Made by a program: the position numbers and the translations under genes. A DNA stretch of 17,500 bases, taken from contig NC_091557.1 of assembly GCF_042767895.1 (NCBI RefSeq), positions 21,005,558 through 21,023,057 of the forward strand, given 5' to 3'. The stretch is from Penaeus vannamei. Its lineage: Eukaryota; Arthropoda; Malacostraca; Decapoda; Penaeidae. This document shows positions 16,776 through 17,500 of this stretch, in pieces. The number at the start of each line of letters is the position of its first letter. Positions within the stretch are counted from its first letter, which is position 1. The notes under the pieces were generated by a model, which ran no database searches, was not told where the DNA came from, and worked only from the letters and a program-made list of their open reading frames with translations.

Positions 16776-17500
16776 GGTAATTGTTGAAGACCGCGACGCA
16801 CCCTCGCAGAGACTAAGTCGAAAAAAATGATGTTTTTCTGCATGAAATCCTATGATTTCATCGATTTTTGGCGTTGTTTCTTTTGCGATTAATCGTTCAG
16901 GAGATCGAGTACCATTTCTCCATCGACGATTTTGATTTGATAGTCCCGTTAGCAGGGGAGGGCATGAAGTATATCAGGGAAATTATGGGGTAAAACAAGC
17001 TTAAATAAGAAGAATAACGATCAAAAATGCATAAAACTAGCACAAAAAGCGCTTAAAATCGGCCAATGAAACTCTACGGATGTAACCGCCATCTTTGAAA
17101 GTTTACGGACTGACGCGAAAATCAATCAAAAACTCTACGGGAACCCAACCCACATTTCGGCAAAAAATCTACGGGAATTTACACGTTCCAACCCCCAAAA
17201 ACGTATTGACCAATAAACCAACCAACCTAATATATCAATATAAATTGCCGTGACTAAGCGTGTCCTTCGGGCACTGCCCGAGGAGAGGGTTGATGGGGGG
17301 CAAGCCCCCCAACACCCCCCAGGACACATTCTCTCCACCACGGTATGTACGGCAAGACAGAGCTGCATTCACACCGTAAAATAATAAACCAAATACCTTT
17401 ATATCAGGAAACGTGAAACTTTCGTTTCTTTGTACTGCTGGGATTGCTTCGATTTTAATCACCTTTTTCGTCCTTTGGAGCTCTTGATGGGCTCAGATAT
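16776..17500 (+). mobile_element. Copy C: young copy of element B, cut by the window end
   Basis: It starts with the same GGTAATTGTTGAAGACCGCG terminus and follows B (13141-13857) with about fifteen small differences over 725 bases, so identity is near 98 percent by eye. The bases before it are GATTTACC, the predicted target duplication. The right half and terminus are outside the window. The open frames at 17135-17462 on the minus strand are the same non-coding hairpin region as in B. Confidence 0.92.
17259..17312 (+). repeat. GC-rich double-hairpin module in copy C
   Basis: Hairpin one has GTGTCC against GGGCAC, one C-to-T change that still pairs as G-U in RNA but not in DNA. Hairpin two is perfect: GGGGGGC, AA, GCCCCCC. 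Confidence 0.85.

Overview
The window is nuclear DNA from an animal, most likely an arthropod or a related protostome. The only conserved gene is eIF3a, which is split by spliceosomal introns and whose exon 2 wording looks more arthropod than vertebrate. The rest is AT-rich, intron-like or intergenic DNA full of microsatellites, DNA transposons and a TTAGG-related array (TTAGG is the arthropod telomere word). No prokaryotic gene, tRNA, rRNA or CRISPR array was seen. The species cannot be named from this sequence; a decapod-like crustacean genome would fit the microsatellite load, but that is a guess.

Layout. Positions 1-4700 hold part of eIF3a on the minus strand: exon 5 (1515-1655), exon 4 (1846-1971), exon 3 (2103-2276) and exon 2 (4504-4700). 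Together they encode about 212 residues of the N-terminal region. Exon 1 with the start codon was not found, so it probably lies beyond 17500, and later exons lie before position 1. Intron 5 carries a ~550 bp GGAGA pentamer tract. From 4701 to the end no conserved coding exon was recognised.

Repeats. Positions 5450-6475 hold an old copy (A) of a repeat whose younger copies are B (13141-14437, complete) and C (16776 to the window end). B is a complete non-autonomous DNA transposon: 24-bp terminal inverted repeats and a perfect 8-bp target duplication. It sits inside an older relative D (12061-14949), which has ~450-bp inverted arms. D contains a decayed zinc-ribbon transposase fragment, and a second copy of that fragment lies just upstream (11722-11976). 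The zinc ribbon, the GG-starting termini and the 8-bp duplication together suggest the Merlin (IS1016-like) superfamily. Short pieces of the B end also occur at 7331-7445 and 10726-10862. A different family, built of TTCGCCAG palindromes with GGCCCGTACTTTT ends, occupies 7470-8687. A TTAAGG/TTTAGG/TTAAAG satellite with a 32-bp higher-order unit fills 15371-16537.

How the parts relate. The eIF3a exons are read together by splicing. Everything to the right looks like a transposon nest, either in a very long first intron or upstream of the gene. Two weak host signals stand out there: a CRE plus CCAAT promoter-like cluster near 9908-9981 and a possible short first coding exon at 10633-10677.
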